NCBI GenBank assembly: GCA_025774735.1
Contig: JALGZU010000007.1
Coordinates: forward strand, 1 to 20,486
DNA: 20,486 nucleotides
Direction: 5' to 3'
Source of the DNA: a candidate division LCP-89 bacterium
GTDB taxonomy: Bacteria; Electryoneota; B3-LCP
The notes under the pieces are model-generated. The model saw nothing but the letters and a program-made list of their open reading frames with translations, ran no database searches and was not told where the DNA came from. The position numbers were made by a program, and so were the translations under genes. Numbering within the stretch: the first letter of the stretch is position 1; the number at the start of each line of letters is the position of its first letter. Of this stretch, positions 1 to 6,789 are shown piece after piece.

Positions 1-42
1 ATTTTGGATCCCGTAAGCGGCGATCAAGTTGCTATGAAATAA
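1..42 (+). CDS. Possible 3' end of a plus-strand gene cut by the window edge
   Basis: Reading from base 1 there is an open frame of 13 codons (ILDPVSGDQVAMK) ending in TAA at 40-42. The following hairpin (75-103) and the convergent gene ending at 121 would suit a gene ending here. The stretch is too short to identify any family and may be chance. Confidence 0.25.
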   Translation: MLDPVSGDQVAMK

Positions 43-74
43 CCTCGCGTCAAGCCCTCCTCAACGAGCGAGCG

Positions 75-103
75 AACGAGTCCGTCATTTTGGCGGACTT
101 GTT
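75..103. terminator. Hairpin between convergent gene ends, possible terminator
   Basis: A 10-bp inverted repeat (AACGAGTCCG / CGGACTTGTT, one G-T pair) with a 9-nt loop lies between the putative plus-strand stop at 42 and the minus-strand stop at 121. There is no clean U-tract on either strand, so efficient intrinsic termination is uncertain. Confidence 0.35.
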
Positions 104-120
104 CATTTATGGGGGTAGGT

Positions 121-990
121 TCAGGGGGAGGCAGCTCCTGCAGAGTCTGACAGATATCTGAGCTGCCGGGCGTAATCGAGAATGCAATCGGCGTAGGCGC
201 TGCTGGGATTATAACGCAGGATTGCTTTGCGCCTGGCTTTGTTGGATTTTCCCCAACCGGCTTTCTTCAAGTACCAAGCCATACTTGCGACTGCGTCGTA
301 GACGTTGTTCGGATCAATAACCTCGTCGCCATCCCCGTCCCGAGCGTAGTGCAGGTAACTCGACGGCAGGAACTGAGCCAATCCGAAAGCCCCCGCCCAA
401 GATCCCTTTACTTCACGGGGATCCCAACCCTCGCGATCGCACGCTTCAAGAAAGCTGATCAACTCTCGATAAGCCCAGCTCGACCGGTTTTTGGCTCGCC
501 TGCGCAGCTTCTCCTTCGTAAGTTTTGAAGACGCATCCGCCAAGTGGAGCCAGTATTCGGGCGGGTTCATTGAACCGAGCGTCGCCAGAACGGACAAAAC
601 CGACTTATCGCCGGCATAACGGCCAAAATTAGATTCCACCTTCAGAATCGCTACCGATATTTCACTCGGAATCTCACTCCCCTCGAGCGTCCTCTCCAGG
701 TCGGTTTTCCAATCCTCCCAGAAGCGATAGCCATCCTGTATCTGCTCCGTAGTCAAGAACCTGCTGTAATCTGCCGGATGATCGCGCGGGATCATGTTTT
801 TGACCACAAGTGACTCGATGAAGCGAACGTCGTCGTGTTGAAAGAGGTCCACCACATAAGTTGAATCCTGGCCATCCCGGATGAGCTTATTTAATAAATT
901 TTCAAAGGCTGGATCGACACCGTCAATTACGGCGTTAGCCGGCGTAGAGACCAGACAGATTAGTGTACTGAGCAGGGCGATGAAGGTCAT
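121..990 (-). CDS. MltB-type lytic murein transglycosylase
   Basis: Peptidoglycan lytic transglycosylase of the MltB (SLT_2, GH103) family, which cleaves the MurNAc-GlcNAc bond to form 1,6-anhydro ends in the periplasm. The 289-residue product has a signal peptide (about 1-20, ending ANA). The catalytic Glu is E119 in ILKVESNFGRYAG, followed by the family block GSWAGAFGLAQFLPSSY (about 196-212). The DGDGDEVIDP segment (218-227) matches the EF-hand-like Ca-binding loop of E. coli Slt35. The signal peptide has no lipobox cysteine, so it is probably soluble rather than a lipoprotein. An in-frame TAA just upstream fixes the ATG at 990. It lies 13 nt downstream of the zinc-ribbon/HEPN-like gene and probably belongs to the same operon. 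The family call is firm; the cellular role (remodelling, or flagellar or secretion assembly) is not. Confidence 0.93.
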   Translation of the reverse strand: MTFIALLSTLICLVSTPANAVIDGVDPAFENLLNKLIRDGQDSTYVVDLFQHDDVRFIESLVVKNMIPRDHPADYSRFLTTEQIQDGYRFWEDWKTDLERTLEGSEIPSEISVAILKVESNFGRYAGDKSVLSVLATLGSMNPPEYWLHLADASSKLTKEKLRRRAKNRSSWAYRELISFLEACDREGWDPREVKGSWAGAFGLAQFLPSSYLHYARDGDGDEVIDPNNVYDAVASMAWYLKKAGWGKSNKARRKAILRYNPSSAYADCILDYARQLRYLSDSAGAASP

Positions 991-1003
991 TATGCTTTAA
1001 CTC

Positions 1004-1918
1004 TTAGTTTTTCTGTTCTTTCCTGAAGTAGCCGTATTTCATGTCGTTGATGGTCGTGATAGCTTCGAGGACGACTTTAAAGGCCTCATGGCTGGTGAAA
1101 TCCCGCACTTCGGCTTTAGCCACCTTGCCGTGAACCATGCGGTTGCGCAGCTCAGCTAAGTTCATCAAGTCTTGACTGATCTCCTTGGGAATCTTACCGA
1201 ACCGTTTCTCGATCAGTCGAATCTTGGCGCGCCGGTCACTGATCTTCCAGGACCGCGTGGCCGCTTTTACATCTTTTTCGGTGACGTTTAATTGTTCCAG
1301 CAGCGCGTCGAGGTAGAAATCGAAGGCGATCTGCAGCATTACCAGTCCGGCTCGATCTTCCGCTTTCAAGATTAAATCGGCGGCGTTCTGAAGGATATTC
1401 GTCCATAAAGGCCGCTCATGTTCTCCGATTTCGCCGACAGCCATCCACCGAATCCGCTGATTGAGTACTTCCTTGGTCGGTTCGAATGTCCGGGAAAGTA
1501 AAATGAAGCTCTCCGTGCTGATGGACACGGCGACAACATAGAGATTTTCGAGCAAGAGATCTCGTACGGGTTGGATATGACGGTCGAAGAAGAACAGTTC
1601 CGGAGGGCGGTTGTAGGTGATTCCGTAGGAGACAACCTGGATTTCATCGGGGATGATCTGAATTTCGCCTCCTACGGTATATCCCGGTGCAATGGGAATC
1701 GCGTGAACGGGATCGATGAAGATGCCCGAATGACCCCTGAAATGGTTGAGAAAGGCGTCGATGTAGATGAAATCTCCATCGCAAGCTGGACAGGTCATGA
1801 GCGTATTCAGGTTTTCGCAAGCCTGGCTGGTGACTTCCGTGCAGTGGGGACAACTAACGGCAGATATTGAGAAAAGCAGGTTGGTGACTATCTGAGGAGA
1901 ATTATCGCGGTCTTTCAC
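1004..1918 (-). CDS. Zinc-ribbon protein with HEPN-like C-terminal domain
   Basis: I do not recognise this 304-residue protein as a named family. Two CxxC pairs (CPHC at 23-26, CPAC at 43-46) form a likely zinc ribbon. The centre (about 60-160) is mixed beta/alpha. The C-terminal third (about 168-290) is all-helical and carries RNRMVHG at 258-264, i.e. the R-x4-H pattern of HEPN domains, many of which are RNases. No signal peptide or membrane segment is seen, so it should be cytoplasmic. The start is GTG at 1918, overlapping the response-regulator TGA stop by 4 nt (GTGA), a classic translational-coupling junction. The transglycosylase follows 13 nt later. Catalytic activity is inference: similar R-N-x3-H helices also occur in non-enzymatic HEPN-fold proteins. 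Confidence 0.7.
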   Translation of the reverse strand: MKDRDNSPQIVTNLLFSISAVSCPHCTEVTSQACENLNTLMTCPACDGDFIYIDAFLNHFRGHSGIFIDPVHAIPIAPGYTVGGEIQIIPDEIQVVSYGITYNRPPELFFFDRHIQPVRDLLLENLYVVAVSISTESFILLSRTFEPTKEVLNQRIRWMAVGEIGEHERPLWTNILQNAADLILKAEDRAGLVMLQIAFDFYLDALLEQLNVTEKDVKAATRSWKISDRRAKIRLIEKRFGKIPKEISQDLMNLAELRNRMVHGKVAKAEVRDFTSHEAFKVVLEAITTINDMKYGYFRKEQKN

Positions 1919-2304
1919 GAGTCCAAGAAACTGGCAATTTCAGTTTGCAAATCTTTCACGAGATAGGGCTTTTGCAACAAACCGACCTTGTGACCGCTGT
2001 TCTGGATCGATTCCATCTCCCGGGGTGGCCCCCAGCCGGTGGAAAGGATGATTTTGACATCTGAATCGAGATCCCAAAGGTGCTCCAGGACATCCATTCC
2101 TGTCATACCTGGCATGTGCCAGTCAAGCAGAACGAGCGCGATCTCGTCCCTGTGTGTCCGGTAGATATCGATCGCTTCTTCTCCATTACCGGCCAGAATC
2201 ACCTGATAGCCCAGAACGCGAAGGATGTCCCGTCCCATCGTACGGATGACATCCTCGTCATCGACGAGGAGGATCATCGGTCCATTTGCTGTTTCGTCAG
2301 GCAT
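1915..2304 (-). CDS. Single-domain response regulator (CheY-like receiver)
   Basis: A stand-alone receiver domain of 129 residues with all landmark positions: acidic pair D15/D16 (VDDED), phospho-acceptor D61 (LLDWHMPGM), S88 in the Thr/Ser switch position (ILSTG) and K112 (QKPY). There is no DNA-binding or enzymatic output domain, so it should act through protein-protein contact, as CheY or Spo0F do. No histidine kinase is present in the window. It is the first gene of a unit with the zinc-ribbon/HEPN-like protein (4-nt overlap) and probably the lytic transglycosylase, which makes the HEPN-like protein a candidate output partner (inference). The ATG at 2304 has only a weak ribosome-binding site. 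Confidence 0.93.
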   Translation of the reverse strand: MPDETANGPMILLVDDEDVIRTMGRDILRVLGYQVILAGNGEEAIDIYRTHRDEIALVLLDWHMPGMTGMDVLEHLWDLDSDVKIILSTGWGPPREMESIQNSGHKVGLLQKPYLVKDLQTEIASFLDS

Positions 2305-2418
2305 CGTTATCGGGTACTTTTACATATCGTATAGTTCAACTTAATTAATTAATTACGTGAAAGCAACGCAAAAAGGAGATTTTTAGAAGGATAAGTTATT
2401 CCGGGAGGTGATGTAATA
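2305..2418 (-). promoter_or_regulatory. AT-rich leader upstream of the response regulator
   Basis: This 114-nt gap contains the tandem TTAATTAATTAATTA tract (2341-2355). On the minus strand, an imperfect -10-like TATACG follows it before the response-regulator ATG. No convincing -35 box and no terminator hairpin for the upstream HHH-barrel gene is seen. It is a plausible promoter region on position and composition only. Confidence 0.25.
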
Positions 2419-4272
2419 TCAGGCAGGATATTTAAAGTTCGCTGTGAATGTCCTCGATGCCGACCGATCCGAAAGACTGTAAGGCTGGTCCCAGAACGCC
2501 TTCAAGTGGACGCTTCCCCATACCAAACGGCTCAAGGTCGCTGTAATTTCGAGGAAAACACCCTTGCCCCAGAGCGGCTTGACTCTGATACAATTGCTGA
2601 CGTCGTAATCGATCCAATAGAGGCGTTGAGAATAATCTTCGGCGCTGTAGTAGCCGAACCCGACTCCAGTCTCAACTACCCAATCCGGAATAGCCCGCCA
2701 TCTCTTCTGAGTGGAAAGGCTGAGAAGATAGCCCGTTTTTGCCACGTTGGGAGTTCTGGTTATGCGCAGTTGAGGTTTGAGGCGCCAGGTTTCAACCGGA
2801 TAGAACTTGATGAAGGCTGCACTCCTCCACCGGCTGGTCTGTTCGTGAGTTTCGGCGTCCTCCTCCTGCACCCAGCGTGAACTCAGGGAGGTTTCCAGGG
2901 ACCGAGTCGCTCGGACTACGCCCAGGAGAGAATAATCCTGACCACCCCAGCTTTCACCGGGCAGCCGTTCCGGAAACCGGTATAGGTGCATGAAACCGCT
3001 GAGATATCCTTTCCATAGAAACGCTTTGAAGTGCGAGTAAATCCCCTCCCGGTTACTGATTTTCCCCAGTTCGAAATCAAGACTTGATGCCAAAGGGGCA
3101 AAATAATCAGGATCGGCATGGTAAAGCGCCAGAGCAGTGTGAAAAAGATCTGATTTCAGGTGCAGATCCATCATTTGCGCTGCGTGCCCCCAAGAATCCC
3201 AGCCACATTCCGCCTTCGCTGTTAACCGCCGGCGAGAATATTTCAAGTCGATTCCCGCGGCTGTTGTCTCGGTAACGGGATCGTCGTCATGGAGATACGG
3301 TAGATTCCAGGAGACTGACGAAAGCGTCGTACCTATTATCATATTGGCCTTTGGCCAGCGCCAGGCTGCGTGTATTCCGGCTGCTTCTTCCCTGCATGCA
3401 TCCCGGTGAGATTGCTCTGTATCGCTGCGGTGCAGACCGCTCAAGTCGAATGAGGTGATCTGACCAGTTTCATTGATGCGTGCATCGCGATAGCGGCTTG
3501 ATCCCCATGCTGATATCGCGAGAGATTTTATTGCCATGGAAATAGCGGCGCCGCGCAAAGCGATGCTCTCGTCCCAGCCATAGTAGGCTTTAAGATCTTT
3601 GGGGTAACCAGGCAGGTTATTTTGGGGGTGACTTCCCAGGCCGTAATTCCGGCGCGTCCGGATGACCAATCCCTGGCCGAAACCAGCCACGTAATCACCA
3701 AGGATCAACTTTCCTGACACAGGGGGTAGAGGAGCTTCAAAAACGAGGGACGCATGATCCCACAGCTCACCTTCTCCCGGATCTTTGTCCACTGCGACAC
3801 CGACGAGAACACCGCTTAGATTCTCTATACTTACCTTCTGGCTAAACCGGAAGGGACTTTGTGTCACGGGATTGCTGACCGGAACATCTTTTCTGTATCT
3901 GCCGAGATACTTTATGCTGTATTTTTCAATATCATGTGTTACCTTAAGGTATTGCCTTAATCTGCCGTATATATCATCGTTAACATCAGACAATTCTCGG
4001 AGTTCATCGAGGCTTTCAATGAAGCCGACCTGACCACGGTAGATGAGGATGGCTTGAGCCAGGTCAGGGGTGATACCGGGGATCAGTAACAATGACCTCA
4101 GGTTTACGTTGTTCACATCGAAAGGTTCATCGAGCAGTAGATCAGCCGGACCTGACGATTCGAGGCGCCAGGGTGCAGCGCTCTGACCTGACTGGGCTGG
4201 ACAGAAGTCATAGCAGACCAGGCAGACGCAGATGCAGAGAGGAATCAGAAGGTGATGGTGAGGCCATAACAT
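2419..4272 (-). CDS. Helix-hairpin-helix (ComEA-like) / outer-membrane beta-barrel fusion protein
   Basis: A 617-residue exported protein. After an N-terminal signal sequence (about 1-27, ending PAQ) it has a ComEA-type helix-hairpin-helix segment (about 51-110; LLLIPGITPDLAQAILIYR then a second hairpin). From about 120 to the end, alternating hydrophobic/aromatic strands with short turns suggest an outer-membrane beta-barrel. HHH domains normally bind DNA backbone non-specifically, so a periplasmic or surface DNA-binding role is conceivable but not shown. HHH-plus-barrel proteins of about 600-700 residues occur, from memory, in Bacteroidota and related FCB genomes without assigned function. 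The start ATG at 4272 lies inside the end of the upstream PorV-like gene (28-nt overlap), so the two are probably translationally coupled. The barrel call rests on composition, not a recognised family. Confidence 0.72.
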   Translation of the reverse strand: MLWPHHHLLIPLCICVCLVCYDFCPAQSGQSAAPWRLESSGPADLLLDEPFDVNNVNLRSLLLIPGITPDLAQAILIYRGQVGFIESLDELRELSDVNDDIYGRLRQYLKVTHDIEKYSIKYLGRYRKDVPVSNPVTQSPFRFSQKVSIENLSGVLVGVAVDKDPGEGELWDHASLVFEAPLPPVSGKLILGDYVAGFGQGLVIRTRRNYGLGSHPQNNLPGYPKDLKAYYGWDESIALRGAAISMAIKSLAISAWGSSRYRDARINETGQITSFDLSGLHRSDTEQSHRDACREEAAGIHAAWRWPKANMIIGTTLSSVSWNLPYLHDDDPVTETTAAGIDLKYSRRRLTAKAECGWDSWGHAAQMMDLHLKSDLFHTALALYHADPDYFAPLASSLDFELGKISNREGIYSHFKAFLWKGYLSGFMHLYRFPERLPGESWGGQDYSLLGVVRATRSLETSLSSRWVQEEDAETHEQTSRWRSAAFIKFYPVETWRLKPQLRITRTPNVAKTGYLLSLSTQKRWRAIPDWVVETGVGFGYYSAEDYSQRLYWIDYDVSNCIRVKPLWGKGVFLEITATLSRLVWGSVHLKAFWDQPYSLSDRSASRTFTANFKYPA

Positions 4273-5054
4273 TGCGAGAACCCCAGATCGGGGTGATATT
4301 GGTAGGCAGCGGAGGCGCGATACGAGCTGATCCGGAACGATAAACCAGTAGCGAGTATATCGGGATTGCTCTGGAATCCGAACAGCAGTTGCAGTGCACT
4401 CGAGGCATGATAACCGAGTGCGATCCTGACAGCAGGGGGATAGCGCGTGTCCTTTTCGACCTCAATAAACAAGTCCAAATCCTCGACAGGCCCCAGTCGC
4501 CCACCCAGAGCAAAGCGTTGGGGTAAGGGATAACTTCCCGAGCCGATGTGCGCATGGGAGAGGTTGTACCACGCCAGAGCCATCTGCACACTCGGCTGTA
4601 CCCGCCAGGCTATGCGCGCATCGATCTGATAGGAGTGTGCACTGCCGTAATCGTCGATCGATACTTGCAAAAGGTGTATGTCCATCTGTGTTGCGACGCT
4701 TCCACCGAGAATGCGCCCATACCCCACCCCTACGGCATATTCTCCGTAGGCGCCCGACGCCATTCCCGATCCGGACAGGCGGCCGAAACCTCCCCATAGT
4801 GGTGCACCGGCACGGACATTGAAAGGCTGGATCTCAGGCATGCCGTACAGTCTTGCCCCCCCAACTTCTATAAACACGGGGTGGCGGAGCACATTACTGG
4901 CGACGAGGTAGTCCGGAAAACAAGCGAGATTAGCGAGTGCGAACGCAACAGGTTTGGGAGGCGGCGCATCGAAGGCAGCTGGAGCGATTGTGGGAACCCA
5001 GAGGATTGTCAAAAGATTAAATAATAGAAGATGTCTGAATTTCTGCTTGCGCAT
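4245..5054 (-). CDS. PorV/FadL-like outer-membrane beta-barrel protein
   Basis: A 269-residue protein with a signal peptide (about 1-26, ending APA) followed by a Gly- and aromatic-rich strand pattern ending in a terminal Phe (GLTITF), typical of outer-membrane barrels. Features such as FALGGRLGPVEDLDLFIEVE, RIALGYHASSALQLLFGF and the YQYHPDLG segment near the end resemble the PorV/PorQ-type barrels of FCB bacteria (FadL-related fold), which act as shuttle or anchoring proteins in type IX secretion. It is shorter than typical PorV (about 390 residues), so the match is at fold level. It overlaps the HHH-barrel gene by 28 nt and is divergent from the DUF4835 gene with 47 nt between starts. Some involvement with type IX secretion or surface display is inference. 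Confidence 0.6.
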   Translation of the reverse strand: MRKQKFRHLLLFNLLTILWVPTIAPAAFDAPPPKPVAFALANLACFPDYLVASNVLRHPVFIEVGGARLYGMPEIQPFNVRAGAPLWGGFGRLSGSGMASGAYGEYAVGVGYGRILGGSVATQMDIHLLQVSIDDYGSAHSYQIDARIAWRVQPSVQMALAWYNLSHAHIGSGSYPLPQRFALGGRLGPVEDLDLFIEVEKDTRYPPAVRIALGYHASSALQLLFGFQSNPDILATGLSFRISSYRASAAYQYHPDLGFSQCYGLTITF

Positions 5055-5077
5055 CCTGATCTAACACTTTATCTTTG
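5047..5077 (+). promoter_or_regulatory. Possible Bacteroidota-type promoter for the DUF4835 gene
   Basis: TTG (5047-5049) followed after 20 nt by TATCTTTG (5070-5077) matches the TTG-N19-21-TAnnTTTG pattern of Bacteroidetes primary-sigma promoters. It sits 25 nt upstream of the ATG at 5102. Other promoters in this window look like canonical -35/-10 (see 6716 and 17776), so this could be coincidence. Confidence 0.3.
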
Positions 5078-5101
5078 GAGAGTCATAACTCGAATACTAT
5101 C

Positions 5102-5962
5102 ATGAAAAAATCCGTTGCAGTTCTCACCTTCACGTTAATGCTGGGACTCTGGTACTTCGCTCCTCCGGCAGAAGCTCAGCGGCTCGTGGCCACTGTGAGT
5201 ACCAATACCGAAAAATTGATTTTGGAAGCGCGCCAGAAGCTGATTAATATAAAGGAGGAAGTTGAGAACTACGTCAATGACTACCAATGGTGCGACGACA
5301 GCAGGCGGTATAGTATTCCCGTTCAAATCGATATCTTTTTCGAGCGCGCCCAGGCGACCAGTTTCGAAGACCGATACGAAGCGTTGCTGATCCTGTCGAA
5401 TGGTACGGACTATCAGGCTTCGGATAAACGTTGGGGATTTCGCTATCAGCAGGGTACACCCTTATCGCACTCGGGGCAGTTCGAGCCCCTGACCGCCATG
5501 CTTGACTTTTACATTTACATCATGCTGGGACAGGAGTTTGATAAGATCGCTAAGCTGGGGGGCGATCCTTTTTATCAGAAAGCCTTCAACGTCGTACAGC
5601 AATCAAAATCCAGCGAATTTTTCGCAGACGGCTGGAGAGAACGATCCCTGCATATAAATAATATCATGTCGGAAATACGCTATCCATTGCGGGAATTGGA
5701 GTACTACTTCCTGCAATCGAAGCAATGGTACCGCATGGACAACCGCAAAACGGCAAATCAATACCTGCGTGTCATTCTCATCCGGCTGAAGGCTATCGAT
5801 CCCGAGTTGACGGGATTGGACCGCTTTTATCAACTTCACCACCTGGATATCGCCCGAATGCTGTCCGTACTCGGCATGCGCAAGGAGCTGGATGAACTGA
5901 TCATTTTAAATCCGGCCAATAAAGTCACCTATGAACAGTTCATCAGTCAAATTTCAGAGTGA
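5102..5962 (+). CDS. DUF4835 / PorD-like periplasmic protein
   Basis: A 286-residue secreted protein resembling the DUF4835 family of Bacteroidota, whose members are often labelled type IX secretion protein PorD. Supporting features are the N-terminal ATVSTNTEKL segment after the signal peptide, the short IPVQIDIFFERA strand, the WGFRYQQGTPLSHSGQFEPLT block, the LDFYIYIMLGQEFD helix, and the late YYFLQSKQWYRMDN and LTGLDRFYQLHHLDIARML helices. Length is typical (about 290-310). I place the start at the ATG at 5102, because MKKSVAVLTFTLMLGLWYF...AEAQ is a good signal peptide; a TTG nine codons upstream adds only a polar extension. Its exact biochemical role is not known to me. The divergent PorV-like gene strengthens a secretion or surface-protein context. 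Confidence 0.75.
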   Translation: MKKSVAVLTFTLMLGLWYFAPPAEAQRLVATVSTNTEKLILEARQKLINIKEEVENYVNDYQWCDDSRRYSIPVQIDIFFERAQATSFEDRYEALLILSNGTDYQASDKRWGFRYQQGTPLSHSGQFEPLTAMLDFYIYIMLGQEFDKIAKLGGDPFYQKAFNVVQQSKSSEFFADGWRERSLHINNIMSEIRYPLRELEYYFLQSKQWYRMDNRKTANQYLRVILIRLKAIDPELTGLDRFYQLHHLDIARMLSVLGMRKELDELIILNPANKVTYEQFISQISE

Positions 5963-6107
5963 ACCTCAATATAAGGGAACAATTGACTCTATCAGGTGTT
6001 AGATTCAATAAGAAGCGACTTTGAGCTCTTTAAAGATTTTTCATTTTTACCTTGATTTAATCTTTTCCCGGCTATAACTTAGGGGAGAGTTCAATCGGGG
6101 GATTGTC

Positions 6108-6518
6108 ATGAAAACATTCATACGTACCAACCTTCTCGCTTTAACGATTGCGCTGATGCTAACAGGTATCGCCGTGTCTCAGGGGATCATCGCGACCTTC
6201 AGTGCTCTCGGAGATGGAGACGCCGTCATCCTGGAATGGTCCTCGGGGATCGAAACCGGTCTGGACCAATATCAGGTTGAAAGGAGTTTCGACGGTCTGG
6301 AGTTCTTTCCCATTGCAGACATCCCGGGAACCGGCTCCAATTCCACCTATATCTACGAAGATCACGACATCTACAAGAGCAGCACGCGGACCTATTACTA
6401 CCGGATTCGCGCTGTGATGGAGGATGGCACCTTCAGTTTCAGCTCAGTTCAATCCGTCACCCTCAACATCTCCGGCATACAGCAAACCTGGGGGTCGATC
6501 AAAGCCCTGTTCCGTTAA
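6108..6518 (+). CDS. Small secreted fibronectin type III-like protein
   Basis: A 136-residue protein with a signal peptide (about 1-25, ending AVSQ) and a single FnIII-like beta-sandwich (about 28-118). Typical signatures are VILEWSSGIETGLDQYQVERS, the DGLEFFPIADIPG hairpin, and TYYYRIRAVMEDGTFSFS near the end. After the domain comes a short tail, SGIQQTWGSIKALFR, the very C-terminus. From memory, similar TWGSIKA-FR tails occur in small FnIII proteins of FCB candidate phyla; I have not checked this. The gene stands alone: a TATAAC -10-like box (6073-6078) lies upstream (a TTGATT -35 is only 15 nt away), GGGGGA gives a good ribosome-binding site, and a strong terminator follows. Function unknown; an adhesive or structural surface role is inference. 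Confidence 0.7.
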   Translation: MKTFIRTNLLALTIALMLTGIAVSQGIIATFSALGDGDAVILEWSSGIETGLDQYQVERSFDGLEFFPIADIPGTGSNSTYIYEDHDIYKSSTRTYYYRIRAVMEDGTFSFSSVQSVTLNISGIQQTWGSIKALFR

Positions 6519-6534
6519 AACCCAAAGAAATCAC

Positions 6535-6560
6535 AAAAGCGGCGATGAGCCGCTTTTTTT
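6535..6560. terminator. Rho-independent terminator after the FnIII gene (works in both directions)
   Basis: Stem GCGGC-GATGA-GCCGC extended by A-T pairs, with seven Ts on the plus strand (6554-6560) and four Ts read from the minus strand. It lies 17 nt after the FnIII stop and would also end minus-strand transcripts arriving from the receptor gene or the candidate small RNA. Confidence 0.9.
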
Positions 6561-6710
6561 GTGCTTGTACGCGAAGTCTTCATACTGCGAGGAATAGACG
6601 AGCGGACAAAACTTCGAACCGGGGGAAAAGCGTGTTCAGAGGAACCGAGAGGATAGATTAACTAGGGGAGCAGGAATGCCAGTCCGGCAGGAACGTCTCG
6701 CCAAGCGGCA
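6535..6710 (-). ncRNA. Candidate small non-coding RNA
   Basis: A transcript starting about 6708 from the promoter at 6716-6744 would run about 170 nt and end at the terminator at 6535-6560. It contains no plausible open frame. It can form local hairpins, for example GUCUGCC-GCUU-GGC(G)AGAC at its 5' end and a CGAAGUU/GACUUCG pairing near its 3' half. I could not match it to 6S, SRP, tmRNA or RNase P conserved cores. It might simply be the 3' UTR of the TonB receptor operon with an internal promoter-like sequence. Confidence 0.3.
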
Positions 6711-6715
6711 GACTA

Positions 6716-6744
6716 AATATAAGCACCCCGGAACTATTAGTCAA
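6716..6744 (-). promoter_or_regulatory. Sigma70-like promoter directed leftward into the intergenic region
   Basis: On the minus strand, TTGACT (6744-6739) and TATATT (6721-6716) are separated by exactly 17 nt. The -10 context TTATATTTAG is identical to that of the rfaE1 promoter (17776-17804). It lies downstream of the TonB receptor stop and points into sequence with no coding gene. Confidence 0.45.
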
Positions 6745-6789
6745 CTGATTAGAAGGGCATTCTTTAACCTGGTACTGGAAAGAATCCGT

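Noticed and set aside
2341..2355. TTAATTAATTAATTA tract as a possible operator or recombination site
   Set aside because: It is a simple tandem tetranucleotide in AT-rich DNA, with no flanking symmetry or partner copy in the window.
4208..4822. Alternative frames within the PorV-like gene on both strands
   Set aside because: Their translations lack domain features and overlap a gene with a clear signal peptide and barrel pattern.
5075..5101. TTG start for the DUF4835 gene at 5075
   Set aside because: It adds a polar stretch before an otherwise complete signal peptide that begins at the ATG at 5102.
5984..6012. TTGACT followed 17 nt later by CAATAA, upstream of the FnIII gene
   Set aside because: The -10 half matches the consensus poorly and a better TATAAC lies closer to the gene.
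6661..6710. Plus-strand stretch (GCCAGTCCGGCAGGAAC) slightly like the SRP RNA core
   Set aside because: The conserved GGAA tetraloop and the AAGCAGC side are missing, and flanks do not pair into an SRP hairpin.
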